Shown here piece by piece: positions 1 to 6,849 of a stretch of DNA of 17,382 nucleotides. Every line of letters begins with the position of its first letter. Position 1 is the stretch's first letter. This stretch comes from an uncultured Bacilli bacterium (GTDB taxonomy: Bacteria > Bacillota_I > Bacilli_A > RF39 > UBA660). A model generated the notes under the pieces. It made no database searches, was not told where the DNA came from, and worked only from the letters and a program-made list of their open reading frames with translations. A program made the translations under genes and the position numbers. The stretch lies in the NCBI GenBank assembly GCA_934098455.1, contig CAKOOU010000023.1:1-17382 (forward strand). Reading direction: 5' to 3'.

Positions 1-266
1 TAATTATTTATAGTTGCATTACCACTATTTGTTACTGTAAATGTCTTTGCTGTTATAGAATCTCCTGGTTCTATCTTATCTGCTGTTATAAGTGCATTAC
101 CATCTCCATACACTAATTCTAAGTTTGCAGTTGTTACACTGATACTTTTTTCATTATCATTTCCTTTTATTTTAGTTAAAAAGTAAGCGTAAGTTAATCC
201 TACAAGAATTAAAAGTACTAAAAATATTCCTGTTATACTTACTATTAATCGTTGCTTTCTATTCAT
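1..266 (-). CDS. N-terminal part of a TasA/camelysin-like exported surface protein (runs off left edge)
   Basis: The first 88 residues are present and the frame stays open to the window edge. The protein starts MNRKQR, followed by one hydrophobic signal/anchor segment (about residues 7-28, ending GLTYAYF). A beta-rich stretch then shows VTTANLELVYGDG, IEPGDSITAKTFTV and TNSGNA. This layout (signal, AYF, then an Ig-like strand pattern with PG and KTFTVxNxG) is that of TasA/camelysin-type surface or fibre proteins. An AAGGAAGGTG ribosome binding site lies about 9 nt before the ATG at 266. Transcription enters through a 5' region of more than 100 nt with a candidate Spo0A box. It may be a homologue of the surface protein whose C-terminus lies at the right edge, but the overlap needed to show that is missing. 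Family call from pattern only. Confidence 0.6.
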   Translation of the reverse strand, partial: MNRKQRLIVSITGIFLVLLILVGLTYAYFLTKIKGNDNEKSISVTTANLELVYGDGNALITADKIEPGDSITAKTFTVTNSGNATINN

Positions 267-374
267 CTTTCTAAACACCTTCCTTTATTTTACAAATATA
301 TTATATAATAATTAATTTTAATTTAACATAGGCTTATAGCACTACATATATTAAAACATATTACATATAAAATA

Positions 375-383
375 TTTGTCGAA
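375..383. promoter_or_regulatory. Candidate Spo0A box upstream of the left surface-protein gene
   Basis: TTTGTCGAA matches the Spo0A DNA-binding consensus (TGTCGAA core). It lies about 110 nt upstream of the minus-strand ATG at 266. On the minus strand TCGACA could serve as a -35 with TATGTT 16 nt downstream, the overlap typical of Spo0A-activated promoters. The same 13 nt (AATATTTGTCGAA) recur at 14152-14164 upstream of the SPOR gene. Function is inferred. Confidence 0.4.
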
Positions 384-390
384 CACACAA

Positions 391-468
391 AAAAATCATA
401 TTTTTCTTCTTTTATACCCCCCCCCCCCGAACAAATTTTCGAGGTCGGGAGAGAAGTATATGATTTTT
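391..468. terminator. Large bidirectional hairpin with a C12/G12 tract
   Basis: AAAAATCATAT (391-401) pairs with ATATGATTTTT (458-468). CTTCT (406-410) pairs with AGAAG (452-456), and CCCGA (426-430) pairs with TCGGG (445-449). T-rich tracts follow on both strands (464-468 and 474-479 on +; complement of 389-395 on -). On the minus strand it would end the module A toxin transcript before the surface-protein promoter. A run of 12 C (417-428) sits inside and can slide against the short G arm. Confidence 0.6.
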
Positions 469-575
469 GACTTTTTTATGAATAGAAAATTATTTGGTAT
501 TTCTACCTTAATAAAATGATATCATTTTTTAATTTTCTTGTAAATATTTTTTTGTGAAATTTGTAAAATTTTTTA

Positions 576-604
576 TTGACACATCACTATAGTAATGTTA
601 GACT
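576..604 (+). promoter_or_regulatory. Promoter of antitoxin RNA A
   Basis: Perfect -35 TTGACA (576-581), 17-nt spacer, -10 TAGACT (599-604). The spacer holds an imperfect dyad (ACAT...ATGT, 581-598). Its counterpart at 8250-8279 has the same layout with a perfect dyad. Confidence 0.65.
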
Positions 605-610
605 TATATT

Positions 611-685
611 AAGTAGAACATTTATTGTTAAATGTCCTACCTTTCGGTTTGTGACATTTGTACTTTATAGTACTATGTCTTTTTT
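611..685 (+). ncRNA. Putative type I antitoxin RNA A (about 75 nt)
   Basis: The predicted start lies just after the -10 box. Hairpin 1 has GTAG (613-616) and ACATTTA (618-624) closing on TAAATGT (629-635) and CTAC (637-640), with an A/C mismatch. After a short linker comes an intrinsic terminator: GACAT (653-657) and GTACT pair with AGTAC and ATGTC (675-679), followed by TTTTTT (680-685). In copy B hairpin 1 keeps GTAG/CTAC while the inner stem changes on both sides to GCATT/AATGC, which supports a real RNA fold. The RNA runs antisense to the 3' UTR of the toxin mRNA and ends 22 nt before the toxin stop codon, resembling RatA and SR4 of Bacillus subtilis. Expression is not proven. Confidence 0.65.
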
Positions 686-707
686 ATTTACCAAAACCCC
701 CATAAAA

Positions 708-797
708 TTAATCTTTGAAAAAAGAATATAAGATTTTAATAAAAAATATAATAATTATTCTATCCAATATTTTTAAAATAAATGAATAAAACTTCAT
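708..797 (-). CDS. Putative type I toxin A: 29-aa hydrophobic peptide
   Basis: The ATG at 797 follows GGGAG (810-806) with an 8-nt spacer; the stop is TAA at 708. The peptide has one membrane-length hydrophobic stretch with basic and aromatic residues and an acidic C-terminus (FFKD). Residues 6-17 read FILKILDRIIII and align without gaps to FIIRVIDRLIVI at residues 6-17 of the second copy, so the frame is conserved and not accidental. Size, single hydrophobic helix and facing antisense RNA fit the class of membrane-acting type I toxins (Fst, TxpA, BsrG), although I see no clear sequence match to those families. A pyrimidine run near the 3' end of the frame (CTTTTTTC) could pair with its own GAAGGGAG ribosome binding site. 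Toxicity is inferred. Confidence 0.65.
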   Translation of the reverse strand: MKFYSFILKILDRIIIIFFIKILYSFFKD

Positions 798-868
798 AAC
801 TATTACTCCCTTCATACTTAAATATAAAAGGCAGGACATAAACAATAAATGTTCTGGTTATATATACT

Positions 869-896
869 ACAATAACAATTAAAAAAACTATGTCAA
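869..896 (-). promoter_or_regulatory. Promoter of toxin A
   Basis: On the minus strand: -35 TTGACA (896-891), 16-nt T-rich spacer, -10 TATTGT (874-869), giving a 5' UTR of about 62-65 nt. Spacing and sequence are nearly identical at 8658-8685. The -35 lies within the hairpin at 889-910, so upstream termination and toxin initiation overlap. Confidence 0.5.
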
Positions 897-910
897 AACA
901 TGTCGACATA
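889..910. terminator. Hairpin after the SpoU methyltransferase gene, conserved in both modules
   Basis: TATGTC (889-894) pairs with GACATA (905-910) around the loop AAAACATGTC. T-runs follow on the minus strand (complement of 881-887) and on the plus strand (912-920). It is placed to end the der-to-methyltransferase operon and is shared, with a longer 8-bp stem, by module B. Confidence 0.6.
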
Positions 911-920
911 ATTTATTTTT

Positions 921-1637
921 TTAATTTGATAATTCATATACTAATATACTAGTTGCAACACCTACATTTAAACTTTCACAATTATTATTCATTTTAATAT
1001 ATGCATAATTATCACATAAATCTAAAAGATTTTTACTAACTCCACTACCTTCATTACCTACTAGAAGAGCAAATCTATTTGATTTAATATTCTTTATATC
1101 AGTACCACCATCTACTTTAGTACCAATTATTTCATAATTTTTTATTTTTAAATCCATTATTGTATCTACTAAATCTTTTCTTATTATATTAATATTATTA
1201 ATCATTCCTTCACTAGCTCTTAAAACTTTTTCATTATATATATCTACTGTACCATTTCCTAATACAATAGTATCAATATTAAATGCAACAGCACTTCTAA
1301 TAATTGTACCAACATTCCCTGGGTCTTGTACACCATCAAGTAGAATTACATTTCCATTTATATTTTTTTCTTCATTTTTTTTAACTACTGCAACTACATT
1401 TGGTAAAGTTTTTAAATTATTCAATTTTCTCATAACAGTTTCAGTAATAATAGTAACATCACCATAGCAATTATCTCTACCCTCTAATAAAAATATATCA
1501 ATAACATTTTTATTTTTTATTGCCTCTTTTACTAAATGATCTGTAGATACTAAATAAAGATTAGTTTCATCTCTATATTTTTTTTGTAATAATTTGCTAT
1601 ATTTTTTTATTTTTTCATTATTAACACTATTAATCAT
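921..1637 (-). CDS. SpoU/TrmH-family RNA 2'-O-ribose methyltransferase
   Basis: The 238-aa protein is predicted to transfer a methyl group from S-adenosylmethionine to a ribose 2'-OH in rRNA or tRNA. The C-terminal SPOUT knot motifs are clear. Motif 1 is LLDGVQDPGNVGTIIRSA (99-116) with Asn108 and Arg114. Motif 2 is LLVGNEGSGVS (191-201) with Glu196. Motif 3 is MNNNCESLNVGVATSILVYEL (about 216-236). The N-terminal third looks like the usual substrate-binding domain, although the common FxxEG signature reads LYLVSTDHLV. Length is normal for the RlmB/YsgA group; the target nucleotide cannot be told. The start overlaps the stop of the 65-aa gene by 8 nt and has no clear ribosome binding site, suggesting translational coupling. 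It is the last gene of the der operon. Confidence 0.85.
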   Translation of the reverse strand: MINSVNNEKIKKYSKLLQKKYRDETNLYLVSTDHLVKEAIKNKNVIDIFLLEGRDNCYGDVTIITETVMRKLNNLKTLPNVVAVVKKNEEKNINGNVILLDGVQDPGNVGTIIRSAVAFNIDTIVLGNGTVDIYNEKVLRASEGMINNINIIRKDLVDTIMDLKIKNYEIIGTKVDGGTDIKNIKSNRFALLVGNEGSGVSKNLLDLCDNYAYIKMNNNCESLNVGVATSILVYELSN

Positions 1638-1827
1638 AAAAATTTATATTACTTATATCACTAATATTTTCATCATATCTTAATATTAGTCTTTTTTCCC
1701 TTTCATCACATCTTTTTTTATATTCTTCACTAGTTGGTGACTTTACAATAGTACTTTTGATACTAGATTCTTTTCTATCCATTAGATTTCTAAATGCTTT
1801 TAATCTATCTTTTTTATTGAATTTCAT
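1630..1827 (-). CDS. Small charged protein of unknown function (65 aa)
   Basis: I do not recognise this protein. It is rich in Lys, Arg, Asp and Glu, starts MKFNKKDRLKAFRNLMDRKE, and has no membrane segment or cysteine cluster. It reads as a short helical, possibly nucleic-acid- or ribosome-associated protein, but that is only an impression. AAAGGAAA precedes the ATG at 1827 with good spacing. It begins 13 nt after the metallopeptidase gene and overlaps the downstream methyltransferase start by 8 nt. That placement, more than its sequence, supports a real gene co-expressed with der. Confidence 0.6.
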   Translation of the reverse strand: MKFNKKDRLKAFRNLMDRKESSIKSTIVKSPTSEEYKKRCDEREKRLILRYDENISDISNINFYD

Positions 1828-1840
1828 AAAGATTTCCTTT

Positions 1841-2464
1841 CTACTTTAATCTCTTCCTTGCTAATTTATAATATGGATAGTATTTTTCTACTTCCATCCA
1901 AAAGCTTTTACTATGATCCATATATTTAAAATGACATAACTCATGAACAATAACATAATCTATTAAACTAACATCTTTATGTATCAATTCTGTATTTAAT
2001 GTAACAGTCATACTTGATTTATTACAAACACCCCATCTTGTTTTCATATGTCTTGTTCTTAATCTAAATTTAGGTAAATCATCAAATTGAATCATTAATC
2101 TATCTAATCTATCTTTAAAAATATTTATACTATTCTTTTCTAAATAATCATTAATTATTTCAATACTCGGACCATATATATTTAATTCATCAATATATAT
2201 TTTATTAGAACAATAAATATAATTCATTTTAGTTCCTAAATAATATATATCTTTTTTTATATTAGTTTTATTTAACATATTATTATACATTCTTTTAATA
2301 CTATTCTTATTATCATTTAATAACTTTTCTATATACTTATCAGTACATAAATATCCACAACTAACATAAAGTTTTAAATCTTCTTTTATTCTAAAATATA
2401 TATTTTTTATTTTTTTTCTTTCAATAATAACATCTATTTCTATATTGTCAAATTTAATTTTCAT
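1841..2464 (-). CDS. YgjP/DUF45-type zinc metallopeptidase
   Basis: The 207-aa protein carries the zinc motif HELCH (174-178) with a likely third ligand His184 in DHSKSFW. It also has the family-typical TRWGVC segment (142-147) and the regular beta-rich N-terminal half of YgjP-like (M48-related, WLM) proteins. No signal peptide is visible, so it should act in the cytoplasm; physiological substrates of this family are not settled. Its ATG overlaps the stop codon of der (TAATG), with GGTGA inside the end of der as ribosome binding site, so the two are translationally coupled. It is slightly shorter than many family members but all catalytic elements are present. Confidence 0.85.
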   Translation of the reverse strand: MKIKFDNIEIDVIIERKKIKNIYFRIKEDLKLYVSCGYLCTDKYIEKLLNDNKNSIKRMYNNMLNKTNIKKDIYYLGTKMNYIYCSNKIYIDELNIYGPSIEIINDYLEKNSINIFKDRLDRLMIQFDDLPKFRLRTRHMKTRWGVCNKSSMTVTLNTELIHKDVSLIDYVIVHELCHFKYMDHSKSFWMEVEKYYPYYKLARKRLK

Positions 2465-3774
2465 TATTCACCGTTTTTATTTTTAAATTGTATTATTATA
2501 GGTGTACCAACTAAATCAAATGATTCTCTTATTTTATTTTCTAAATATCTTTCATAACTAAAATGGACTAATCCTTTGTTATTTACATTAAAAGTAAATT
2601 TAGGAGGTTTAATTCCACTTTGATTAACAAAATATATTTTTAGTCTTTTACCTTTATAACTAGGTGGCATATGTAACATATAAGCATCTCTTATTACATC
2701 ATTTAATATACTAGTTTTAATTTCTTTAGTACTAGATTCATAAGCTTTTATTACTTCTGGCATTAGTGTATGTATTCTAGATTTAGTTTTAGCACTTAAA
2801 AATACTATATTAGCATATGGAACAAATTGAAAGTGTGCTCTTATATCTTTAGTCCATTTTTTTATTGCTTGGTCTTTATCAGAAATAGTATCCCATTTAT
2901 TAACTACTAATACTATTGCTTTTCCAGCATCTATAGCATAACTAACTATGTGTTTATCATGTTCTATAATACCTTCTTCTGCATTGATAACAACAACACA
3001 TACATCACTACGTTCTATAGATTTTAAACTTCTTATTAAACTATATTTTTCAACTTCTTCATAAACCTTACCTTTTTTTCTCATTCCAGCAGTATCTATT
3101 ATAGTATAATTTCTTTTTTCATAATTAAATTTTGTATCTAATGAATCTCTAGTAGTACCAGCAATATTACTTACTAAACATCTTTCTTCATTTAATATAG
3201 CATTTACCAAACTACTTTTACCAACGTTTGGTCTTCCAATTATACTAAATTTTATATCACTATCATTTTCTTCTGTTGTATATGGATTAAAGTCTTTTGT
3301 TATTTCATCTAATAGTTCATTTATTCCTCTTTTATGTTCTCCACTTATCATAATCATATTATCTAATCCTAATTCATAATAAGAATAAATATTATCTTCA
3401 TGATGTTTATCATCTATCTTATTTATTGCAACAATAACTTTTTTATCTGTCTTTAATAAATAATCTCTTATCTTTAAATCATTAAGTGTTAAATCTTCTC
3501 TACCATCTACAACGAATACAATAACATCACTTTCTTCCATTGCTAGTTCTGATTGTATTTTTATTGATTCATTAAAGTCTTTAATTTCTAAATCTATTCC
3601 ACCAGTATCTATTAAATTAAAACTTTTATCTTTATAATTAACTATACCATATATTCTATCTCTAGTAACTCCTGGCATATCAGCAATAATAGATTTCTTT
3701 TCATTAATTAATCTATTAAATAAAGTACTTTTACCAGTATTAGGTCTTCCTATTAAACATACTGTTTTACGCAT
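2464..3774 (-). CDS. der: GTPase Der (EngA), 50S ribosome assembly
   Basis: The 436-aa protein has two complete tandem G domains and the C-terminal KH-like domain. Domain 1 shows GRPNTGKST (9-17), DTGG (56-59) and NKID (118-121). Domain 2 shows GRPNVGKSS (180-188), DTAGMR (227-232) and NKWD (292-295). Length and order are those of bacterial Der, an essential GTPase needed for maturation of the large ribosomal subunit. AAAGGGAG precedes the ATG. It is the first gene of a minus-strand operon with the metallopeptidase, the small charged protein and an RNA methyltransferase, fitting a ribosome/RNA-maintenance theme for at least the first and last genes. Confidence 0.97.
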   Translation of the reverse strand: MRKTVCLIGRPNTGKSTLFNRLINEKKSIIADMPGVTRDRIYGIVNYKDKSFNLIDTGGIDLEIKDFNESIKIQSELAMEESDVIVFVVDGREDLTLNDLKIRDYLLKTDKKVIVAINKIDDKHHEDNIYSYYELGLDNMIMISGEHKRGINELLDEITKDFNPYTTEENDSDIKFSIIGRPNVGKSSLVNAILNEERCLVSNIAGTTRDSLDTKFNYEKRNYTIIDTAGMRKKGKVYEEVEKYSLIRSLKSIERSDVCVVVINAEEGIIEHDKHIVSYAIDAGKAIVLVVNKWDTISDKDQAIKKWTKDIRAHFQFVPYANIVFLSAKTKSRIHTLMPEVIKAYESSTKEIKTSILNDVIRDAYMLHMPPSYKGKRLKIYFVNQSGIKPPKFTFNVNNKGLVHFSYERYLENKIRESFDLVGTPIIIQFKNKNGE

Positions 3775-3798
3775 AGTATCACTCCCTTTAACGAATTT

Positions 3799-3827
3799 AT
3801 TTTACCATATAAAACTACATTTAACAA
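3799..3827 (-). promoter_or_regulatory. Promoter of the der operon
   Basis: Minus strand: -35 TTGTTA (3827-3822), 17-nt spacer, -10 TAAAAT (3804-3799), about 25 nt before the der start codon. The rest of the gap between der and the prepilin gene (3828-3960) is AT-rich with nothing else I can support. Confidence 0.5.
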
Positions 3828-3961
3828 ATAAATTATATTAATAAACACCATATAATATAATTTAATATAATATTTTTGCATACTTATTTCTGATTATTAG
3901 TAATAAAAATATTTTATTAAGTAATATAATTTTATTTTTTTATAATACCCAAAAACAAATT

Positions 3962-3993
3962 AAAAAGATAACCAATTTAATAATTTAGTTATC
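3962..3993 (-). terminator. Terminator of the phosphorylase-HerA-prepilin operon
   Basis: On the minus strand GATAAC (3993-3988) pairs with GTTATC (3972-3967), with further AATT/AATT pairing inside, followed by TTTTT (3966-3962). It lies about 40 nt after the prepilin stop codon. Confidence 0.7.
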
Positions 3994-4032
3994 ATATATT
4001 AAAATTTATCTTTCAACAAAACAATATAACGA

Positions 4033-5058
4033 CTATGAACAATTATTTCCTAACTCATAAGGGTTGTCTTTTGTACCATAACCCTTAATTATTTTATAAC
4101 ATTCTTTTAATTTTATAAAAGGAACTATTTGTGAGCCATCTAAATCATCAGAATCATTTATAACGTCAAATGTATTCCAAGGATCATTTGGATTATATGT
4201 AAAAGCATTAGCAATATAAACCAGTTTGTGAAAACCAGAGTAAAGATTTATTATCCAGTTTCCACTTGCTGTAGTTACATTCATGATACTTGTATAGTTT
4301 AAACTTCCAACATTGCTCTCTAATGTTGTATATGGAATAGCATCCAATCCTCTATGTCCAGTATCAGCATTTGTTTCCATAACCAAAGTAAACTTATCAG
4401 CATATTTTGAATAATACAAACTGTCTATATTAATTTTATCTATCTCTTTGTTAGTATTATAATCAATTAAATCTTCTTCGTTAGTAGTTATAACATAAAT
4501 TCCATTATTTGTTGATTCTAAAATTCTCCATATTTTGTCTTCAATTTTAATATAATTATCTGGGGCATTGCCTACAGCCACATAATTATTTAATATGTTT
4601 TGATTGTCGCTACTGTTATTTTGGGGGCATATATATATAACTTTATTTCCAATATCATCTTTCTCTAAATCCCATTTAGCGAAAACTTCCACACCCACTA
4701 CATCGTTATCACAATTAGTTTTATCAACACTTTCTTCATTTAATAATTTTGCCTTGGACAACAAAAAGTAATTCTTTTTGTAATTTAATCCTTTTATGTT
4801 TTTATCTATTAATCCTTCATTTTTTAATACTTCTAATGTCACTGCAGCTGCCTTAGCATTATTTTCTAAATTATAAGCTATCTCTTCATGATTAGATAAA
4901 TATACTTGTAATGCATTTTCAAATTTACTGCTATATTTTTCTAATAAACTTTGTTGTTTTTTGTTATTTATAATAATTATAGATATAGTAGAAATTAATG
5001 TAATTAGGACTATACATACAATAATTTCTATTAAAGTAAATCCTTTTTTGGTTTTCAT
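4033..5058 (-). CDS. Type IV prepilin-like protein with a surface-protein C-terminal module
   Basis: I chose the ATG at 5058, not an earlier one at 5073. GGAGAGG lies 6 nt upstream of it, and the protein then begins MKTKKGFTLIE, a textbook prepilin leader. Processing is expected after Gly6, leaving Phe7 at the N-terminus and Glu11 at +5, followed by a hydrophobic helix to about residue 29. The mature protein (341 aa before cleavage) is large for a pilin. Its second half carries DNYIKIEDKIWRIL and ends PFIKLK...GYGTKDNPYEL, matching DNYVSFADKTWRIV and the end of the surface protein at 16323-17382. It likely sits in a type IV pilus or pseudopilus, but no assembly ATPase or peptidase is in the window. 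Its ribosome binding site is the last codons of the HerA-like gene. Confidence 0.8.
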   Translation of the reverse strand: MKTKKGFTLIEIIVCIVLITLISTISIIIINNKKQQSLLEKYSSKFENALQVYLSNHEEIAYNLENNAKAAAVTLEVLKNEGLIDKNIKGLNYKKNYFLLSKAKLLNEESVDKTNCDNDVVGVEVFAKWDLEKDDIGNKVIYICPQNNSSDNQNILNNYVAVGNAPDNYIKIEDKIWRILESTNNGIYVITTNEEDLIDYNTNKEIDKINIDSLYYSKYADKFTLVMETNADTGHRGLDAIPYTTLESNVGSLNYTSIMNVTTASGNWIINLYSGFHKLVYIANAFTYNPNDPWNTFDVINDSDDLDGSQIVPFIKLKECYKIIKGYGTKDNPYELGNNCS

Positions 5059-5060
5059 AA

Positions 5061-6815
5061 TTAACCTCTCCAACGATTAACTATATCACAGTTAGAAGAA
5101 TATGGTGTTGGGTCTGGCATATCCATTTTAATTAAAAGAGGTATTTTAAATGCACTTCCAAACGCTACTAATGTTCCTGGTTGTAATGAATTAAGTTTAT
5201 CTATTACATCACCACTAATATTTGGTAACATTTTTTCAATATATTCTAAATCTTTAGGATGTGTCATTTTTAAGATTAAGAAATTTGACATTTGAGAAAC
5301 AACTGTATCACTTATTTCTACAGGTCTTTGACTTACTAAATCTAATATAACACCATATTTTCTACCTTCTTTGGCAATACGTTCGAAGATATTATATCCT
5401 AATAAGAATACATCATTATCTTTTACAACATATCTATGTGCTTCTTCTATAAATAAATGGAATGGAATACTTGCTCTATCAGTTCTTGATTTAGCAAAAT
5501 CAAATAACATTTTAGATAATATTTTAACAATTACTTTAGCTAAATTATCATCTATTCCTTCTAAATTAATGTTAATAATTTGACTACGTTTATTGTTATT
5601 CATTATTAAATTAGATATATATGTTTCTAAATTAGTATATTCTTTAGCATTAAATAAAGTATTATTACTACTATTTATTAAGGAATTAAGTCTAACTTTT
5701 AATATAACAGCGCCATCTTGTATAGTTTTATTATCTTGGAATCCTTCTCCTATTAATGTAAAATTAAGTGCGTTACTTAAATCATTTAATGTAAAGAATG
5801 CTTGGTCTGGTATAGTAATAGTCTTTTCTAAATTATCATCAATAAATTTATTTAAGTATTCATTTAGTAATACAGATTCTCCAAATTCTCCATTTCTATC
5901 TATCCCAAAACATTCACTAAATACTCTTGTATATCCTATACCTTGTAATTCTGCTTTTAGGTTAAATTCTTCTGTAGGAGAATTAGTAACTATATTAAAT
6001 ATATCTGATTTTTTTGCAGTTGCAGATTTATTTGAAAATAATACATTCATTATAGCTTTTGCTATTAAATGATTTTTTAATTTTTTTGCATTATCATCAT
6101 TCCTTGAAAATATTCTTACTAATTTATACATTCTTTCTATAATAGTTATTTGTGAATGATTATCTACTTCTAATAATAAAGATATATCATCTATACTTAG
6201 TAAATATATTGGAATTACTAATCTACCATCTGTTTCATCTATTGGATTTGCAGTTAAAAATTTATATTGATAATTAGGATTTATACTAGATAAATCTTTA
6301 AAAGCATTTTTATATTCACCATATGCATCGAAGAAAAATAAATTAGCATTATAGGTTAGAAAGTTTTTGTTTAAAAATATATTTTGTATTATTCTTGAAA
6401 CACTACAACTTTTACCACTACCAGAATTTCCAAATATTGATAAATGATTTGAAAATAAGTCATTTATACTAACATAAATATTTTTATTAGGATATATAGG
6501 ACTTTTACCAATATAAATATTATTTACATTATCACTACCTAGTATTATATTTAATTCTTCATCATTAATTAATCTTATAGTACTATTTAGAGCAGGTTTC
6601 TTAATAGTTCCTTGTATAAATTTTTCACCTATAAATTGTCCTTTTAAATCAACGTGTATTTTACCTTCTAATACATTTCTAACTTCACCTAGTAATTTAT
6701 TGCTATCACTTTCAAATACTACATGTAAATTCATTAGATTTGGAAGTACATTTCTATTATTATTAATTTCAACTTCTATTGTTTTATCTGTTATATTTAA
6801 AATTCTACCAAACAT
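5061..6815 (-). CDS. HerA-like (DUF87) hexameric ATPase
   Basis: The 584-aa protein has a short beta-rich N-terminal region (HAS-barrel-like, about 1-75). Walker A is GNSGSGKS (129-136) and Walker B is FHLFIEEAH (452-460). SQRP (495-498) is followed by a conserved region with KMTHPKDLEYIEKMLP. This is the HerA/FtsK-superfamily pattern of DNA-translocating motor ATPases; archaeal HerA works with NurA nuclease in DNA end resection. No NurA is adjacent, so the partner is unknown. It lies 34 nt after the phosphorylase gene with AGAAGG before its ATG, and its final codons double as the ribosome binding site of the prepilin gene. A role in powering pilus assembly is not supported by its family; co-transcription is the only link. 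Confidence 0.85.
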   Translation of the reverse strand: MFGRILNITDKTIEVEINNNRNVLPNLMNLHVVFESDSNKLLGEVRNVLEGKIHVDLKGQFIGEKFIQGTIKKPALNSTIRLINDEELNIILGSDNVNNIYIGKSPIYPNKNIYVSINDLFSNHLSIFGNSGSGKSCSVSRIIQNIFLNKNFLTYNANLFFFDAYGEYKNAFKDLSSINPNYQYKFLTANPIDETDGRLVIPIYLLSIDDISLLLEVDNHSQITIIERMYKLVRIFSRNDDNAKKLKNHLIAKAIMNVLFSNKSATAKKSDIFNIVTNSPTEEFNLKAELQGIGYTRVFSECFGIDRNGEFGESVLLNEYLNKFIDDNLEKTITIPDQAFFTLNDLSNALNFTLIGEGFQDNKTIQDGAVILKVRLNSLINSSNNTLFNAKEYTNLETYISNLIMNNNKRSQIININLEGIDDNLAKVIVKILSKMLFDFAKSRTDRASIPFHLFIEEAHRYVVKDNDVFLLGYNIFERIAKEGRKYGVILDLVSQRPVEISDTVVSQMSNFLILKMTHPKDLEYIEKMLPNISGDVIDKLNSLQPGTLVAFGSAFKIPLLIKMDMPDPTPYSSNCDIVNRWRG

Positions 6816-6849
6816 AAAATCATTCCTTCTATTATATTAATTATATCAT

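Larger units (their letters stand above)
497..911. repeat. Module A: putative type I toxin-antitoxin locus, first copy
   Basis: This block shares ordered elements with 8171-8701. They are a 21-nt identical left block (497-517); an antitoxin promoter exactly 79 nt further on; a small RNA with a GTAG...CTAC hairpin and its own terminator; a minus-strand micro-ORF; and a strongly conserved right end (about 851-911) holding the facing promoter and a hairpin. Both copies sit directly after the stop codon of an RNA-methyltransferase-type gene. The spacer sequences between these elements have diverged strongly, so function, not recent copying, is preserving them. Together with the inner RNA features this explains almost all of the 267-920 gap; the rest (267-370) is the AT-rich 5' region of the left gene. 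Confidence 0.7.

Noticed and set aside
611..920. One long plus-strand structured RNA from the antitoxin promoter to the hairpin at 889-910
   Set aside because: A strong terminator at 653-685 ends transcription early in A, and an equivalent one does so in B; the middle is explained better by the minus-strand toxin mRNA.
267..920. CRISPR array, tRNA or insertion sequence in the long gaps
   Set aside because: No regular direct repeats with spacers, no cloverleaf, no transposase frame or terminal inverted repeats with target duplications were seen here or at 8077-8704.
5371..6072. Plus-strand frames opposite the HerA-like gene
   Set aside because: Shadows of a well-conserved gene on the other strand; no ribosome binding sites and low-complexity translations.
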